Shown: one piece after another, positions 61,420-64,000 of the stretch
How positions within the stretch are numbered: position 1 is the stretch's first letter
Layout of the letters: each line of letters starts with the position of its first letter
Assembly (NCBI RefSeq): GCF_002086515.1
Contig: NZ_MVHH01000020.1
Location: forward strand, 1-64,000
Length of the DNA stretch: 64,000 bases
Source of the DNA: Mycolicibacter arupensis
GTDB lineage: Bacteria; Actinomycetota; Actinomycetes; Mycobacteriales; Mycobacteriaceae
Direction of reading: 5' to 3'
The notes under the pieces: model-generated
Told to the model about the DNA's origin: nothing
Seen by the model: the letters and a program-made list of their open reading frames with translations, nothing else
Databases searched by the model: none
Position numbers and translations under genes: made by a program

Positions 61420-62637
61420 TTAGGAGAGACGCTCCACGACCATGGCCATGCCCTGGCCGCCGCCCACACACATGGTCTCCACGCCGAACTGCTTGTCGTG
61501 GGTGGCAAGGTTGTTCAGCAGGGTGGCGGTGATCCGGGCGCCAGTCATACCGAACGGGTGGCCCAGGGCGATCGCCCCGCCCGACACGTTCAGCTTGTCC
61601 TCGTCGATGCCCAGCTCGCGGGCCGAGCCCAGCACCTGCACCGCGAACGCCTCGTTGATCTCGAACAGGTCGATGTCCGACACCGACAACTTGGCGTTGG
61701 CCAGCGCCTTCTTGACCGCCTCGATCGGGCCCAGGCCCATGATCTCCGGCGACAGGCCCGACACCCCGGTCGACACGATCCGGGCCAACGGCTTGAGGCC
61801 CAGCTCCTTGGCCTTGGTGTCGCTGGTGATGATCACCGCGGCCGCACCGTCGTTCAGCGGGCAGGCGTTGCCGGCGGTGATCGTGCCGTTGGGCCGGAAC
61901 ACCGGCTTGAGCTGGCTGATCTTCTCGTAGGTGGTGCCGGCGCGCGGGCCGTCGTCGGTGCTCACCACGGTGCCGTCGGGCAGGGTGACCGGCGAGATCT
62001 CGCGAGCGAAGAAGCCGCTGTTGATGGCCTCCTCGGCGCGGTTCTGGCTGCGCACGCCCCAGTGGTCCTGGTCCTCACGGCTGATCCCGGTGTGCAGCAC
62101 CACGTTCTCGGCGGTCTGGCCCATCGCGATGTACACGTCGGGCAGCAGGCCGTCGCCGCGCGGGTCGTGCCACTCGGTGGCGCCGGCCGCGGCGGCCTCG
62201 GAGCGGGCCTGAGCGTCGGCGAACAGCGGGTTCTTGCTGTTGGGGGCGCCGTCGGCGGCACCGATACCGAACTGCGAGACGGTCTCCACGCCGGCGGAGA
62301 TGAACGCGTCGCCCTCGCCGGCCTTGATCGCGTGGAACGCCATCCGGGTGGTCTGCAGCGACGACGAGCAGTACCGGTTCACCGTGGTGCCGGGCAGGAA
62401 GTCGTAGCCGAGCAGCACCGAGACCACACGACCGATGTTGTAGCCAGAGGCGCCGCCGGGCTGGCCGCAGCCCATCATCAGGTCGTCGATCTCGCGGGGG
62501 TCCAGCGCAGGCACCTTGTCCAGGGCGGCGCGCACCATCTGGGCGGCCAGGTCGTCGGGCCGCATGGTGACCAGGGACCCCTTGCCGGCCCGGCCGATCG
62601 GCGAACGCGCAGTTGAGACGATGACAGCTTCAGGCAC
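61420..62637 (-). CDS. fadA3: Acetyl-CoA acetyltransferase (thiolase)
   Basis: 405 residues from GTG 62637, with AGAGGAG 7 nt upstream. It begins MPEAVIVSTARSPIGRAGKG. The thiolase catalytic residues are visible: acyl-Cys in VNRYCSSSLQTTRM (about residue 89), His in ALGHPFGMTGARI, and the base Cys in CVGGGQGMAMV, with DIDLFEINEAFAVQVLGSAR. It cleaves 3-ketoacyl-CoA in beta-oxidation or condenses acetyl-CoA. It is the FadA3 (Rv1074c) position. Its function complements the echA8/echA9 hydratases nearby. Confidence 0.95.
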   Translation of the reverse strand: MPEAVIVSTARSPIGRAGKGSLVTMRPDDLAAQMVRAALDKVPALDPREIDDLMMGCGQPGGASGYNIGRVVSVLLGYDFLPGTTVNRYCSSSLQTTRMAFHAIKAGEGDAFISAGVETVSQFGIGAADGAPNSKNPLFADAQARSEAAAAGATEWHDPRGDGLLPDVYIAMGQTAENVVLHTGISREDQDHWGVRSQNRAEEAINSGFFAREISPVTLPDGTVVSTDDGPRAGTTYEKISQLKPVFRPNGTITAGNACPLNDGAAAVIITSDTKAKELGLKPLARIVSTGVSGLSPEIMGLGPIEAVKKALANAKLSVSDIDLFEINEAFAVQVLGSARELGIDEDKLNVSGGAIALGHPFGMTGARITATLLNNLATHDKQFGVETMCVGGGQGMAMVVERLS

Positions 62638-62671
62638 TTCTGACTCCTCTAATCGGGTTCTAGAGGCGAAT

Positions 62672-63526
62672 CTAGCCCGACGGAGCCCCCACGCGGGAAT
62701 CGGGCCGCTCCAGCGCGGCACACAGGGCGGGGATCACTTGGGTGGCTGCCAGCGCGTAGCCGGCGGCTGAGGGATGGTACTGATCCTGGGCGAACAGCAG
62801 CTCGCGTGCGTGCTGGAACTCCCGGGATCGGAAGTCGGCGAAGGGGACGGTGATTCCGCCGGCGGCCTTGACCGCACGGGCCTGGGCTTTGGCCAGCCGA
62901 CGTGCCCGGGTGTGGGCCACCCAGCGCAGCGGCTGGGGGATCGCACTGACCGCACCCAGGTCGGGGCAGGTGGTCACGATCACCGCCGCACCGCTGGCAT
63001 GCAGACGCTTGACCACCGAGTGCAGCCGCTGCGCCGAACACGCGATGCCGTGCAGGGCGGTGACGTCGTTGGCCCCGATCATGATCACCGCCGCGTCCGG
63101 TGGCGGACCCGCGACGAACATCGCATCGACCTGGCCGGCCAGCCCCTTGGTGGTGGCACCCACAATCGCCTTGGTGCTCAAGCGAATCCGCTGGCCGGTG
63201 CGCTGTGCCAGCGAGGTGGCGATCAATGCGCCCGGCACCTGCTCGGCGGACAGGCAGCCATAGCCCGTGGCGGTCGAGTCGCCGAAGATCATCAGGTGCA
63301 GATCCACGCTCATGCCGCGTTGATAACGCTGCACCGGTTCACCGTCGGCGGTGTAGACGCCGTCGGCGCGGGGCGGAATGGCGCACGCCTTGGGGATGGT
63401 CTGCCGCGCCCGGTCGGCCTGTCCGGCCAGGAGATTGCGCACCCCGAGATAGAGAGTGCCGCTGGAGGCGACCATGCCGGCGGTGAGCAGCGTGACCGCT
63501 GACCGTCGCGTCGCATGGATCGCCAT
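62672..63526 (-). CDS. SGNH/GDSL-type esterase (Rv1075c-type)
   Basis: 284 residues. The N-terminal hydrophobic segment, SAVTLLTAGMVASSGTLYLG, is a signal or anchor. The SGNH blocks are present: block I LMIFGDSTATGYG (nucleophile Ser), block II Gly in AIVGATTKGLAGQ, block III IMIGANDVTALHG, and block V DQYHPSAAGYALAAT with Asp and His. A secreted or membrane-anchored esterase, similar to Rv1075c. The lipid substrate is unknown. It is codirectional with fadA3 (34-nt gap). Confidence 0.9.
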   Translation of the reverse strand: MAIHATRRSAVTLLTAGMVASSGTLYLGVRNLLAGQADRARQTIPKACAIPPRADGVYTADGEPVQRYQRGMSVDLHLMIFGDSTATGYGCLSAEQVPGALIATSLAQRTGQRIRLSTKAIVGATTKGLAGQVDAMFVAGPPPDAAVIMIGANDVTALHGIACSAQRLHSVVKRLHASGAAVIVTTCPDLGAVSAIPQPLRWVAHTRARRLAKAQARAVKAAGGITVPFADFRSREFQHARELLFAQDQYHPSAAGYALAATQVIPALCAALERPDSRVGAPSG

Positions 63527-63698
63527 GGGGCAATTCTAGGGATCTGATTCCCGCCCGCAGCAAACAGAAATGGTCACGAAGCGGACCCAATGCAGTATCG
63601 GAACGAATCCTAAGATTTCTTCTCAAATTTTCGCGTGTGACGATAACTGGTACCGCGTTGGCAGTGCCGGCCCGGGCCGGCTGGAGGGAGTGTCCATC

Positions 63699-64000
63699 AT
63701 GACCGCACCCAGCGTAATTCCCAGTTCGCCGCGTGCCGGCGTCCACCTTTACCCCTCTTCGCGGCCCCGCCGCCACGGCCGCCACGACGGGCTGCCGCTC
63801 GAGGTGTTCGAGGAGTCGCCCAGCATGGAAGGGCGGCTCGCGTGGCTGGCCGCCCGGGCCACCATCCGGCCGGTTCTCTCGGTCGGCAGCTACCTGCCGC
63901 GCATGCCGTGGCCGTTCGGACTGCTCGACTTCGCCGCCAAGGCGGTGCTGCCCGCGCCGGGCACCATCCGCGCCACCATCCGGCTGCCACGCTGCAAGGC
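63699..64000 (+). CDS. lipU: LipU-like esterase/lipase, N-terminal part
   Basis: The frame from ATG 63699 (MTAPSVIPSSPRAGVHLYPS) stays open to the window edge. GGAGGGAG lies 8-15 nt upstream. The visible 100 residues, including LPLEVFEESPSMEGRLAWLA and RPVLSVGSYLPRMPWPFGLL, match the leading region of mycobacterial LipU (Rv1076), a hormone-sensitive-lipase-family esterase. The catalytic domain (HGGG, GxSxG) lies beyond this window. Position follows Rv1075c as in M. tuberculosis. Confidence 0.8.
   Translation, partial: MTAPSVIPSSPRAGVHLYPSSRPRRHGRHDGLPLEVFEESPSMEGRLAWLAARATIRPVLSVGSYLPRMPWPFGLLDFAAKAVLPAPGTIRATIRLPRCK

Overview
The window is mycobacterial chromosome. The evidence is the high GC content, abundant GTG starts, PE/PPE genes, an LpqT/LpqU lipoprotein pair, and two long stretches in the gene order of Mycobacterium tuberculosis: Rv1016c to Rv1031 on the left and Rv1057 to Rv1076 on the right. 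A SigC-type sigma factor and PPE-SVP and PPE-PPW proteins point to a slow-growing or Mycolicibacter-like lineage rather than M. tuberculosis itself. The species assignment is only a guess.

Left arm (1-17009): a secreted haemophore-like pair, then prs-arsC-lpqT in reverse orientation, glmU, tRNA-Gln, a TetR regulator, mfd, mazG, lpqU, eno, ftsB, a DUF501 gene and ppx2. Relative to M. tuberculosis this block is interrupted between mazG and lpqU by a PPE-PPW gene and by one open frame that joins a zinc-finger membrane anti-sigma-like protein to SigC.

Potassium block (17100-28279): a tiny membrane peptide gene, kdpF, kdpA, kdpB, kdpC and a first kdpD sensor run rightward as one operon. A second, divergent kdpD with kdpE reads leftward. 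These sit directly downstream of a leftward PE/PPE cluster (28308-33008) whose four proteins share a related C-terminal tail.

Island (33933-38096): a tRNA-Leu gene is followed by about 4.1 kb ending in a 44-bp, one-mismatch copy of the tRNA 3' end, the mark of site-specific integration. The island carries an McrA-like/DUF3883 predicted restriction protein, an OLD-type AAA ATPase with a TOPRIM-like end, a frameshifted phage capsid-like remnant with a small overlapping gene, and paired repeats near each end. No integrase is present.

Right arm (38178-64000): a hypothetical gene is followed by four overlapping genes equivalent to Rv2566-Rv2569 (transglutaminase-like, circularly permuted ATP-grasp with Alpha-E, transglutaminase, zinc metallopeptidase). 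These resemble a predicted peptide ligation or modification system. Two small secreted proteins follow, one of them frameshifted. The Rv1057-Rv1076 block then gives a beta-propeller, fadD14, a dihydrodipicolinate-reductase-like enzyme, a class II amidotransferase, two patatins, cysteine dioxygenase and rhodanese, a membrane alpha/beta hydrolase, echA8, echA9, a Bax-inhibitor-1 protein, fadA3, a GDSL esterase and the start of lipU. The cysteine dioxygenase operon is preceded by a probably leaderless ORF with three consecutive Cys codons, fitting a cysteine-responsive attenuator. A DUF559-type nuclease gene is bracketed by two copies of a long hairpin.
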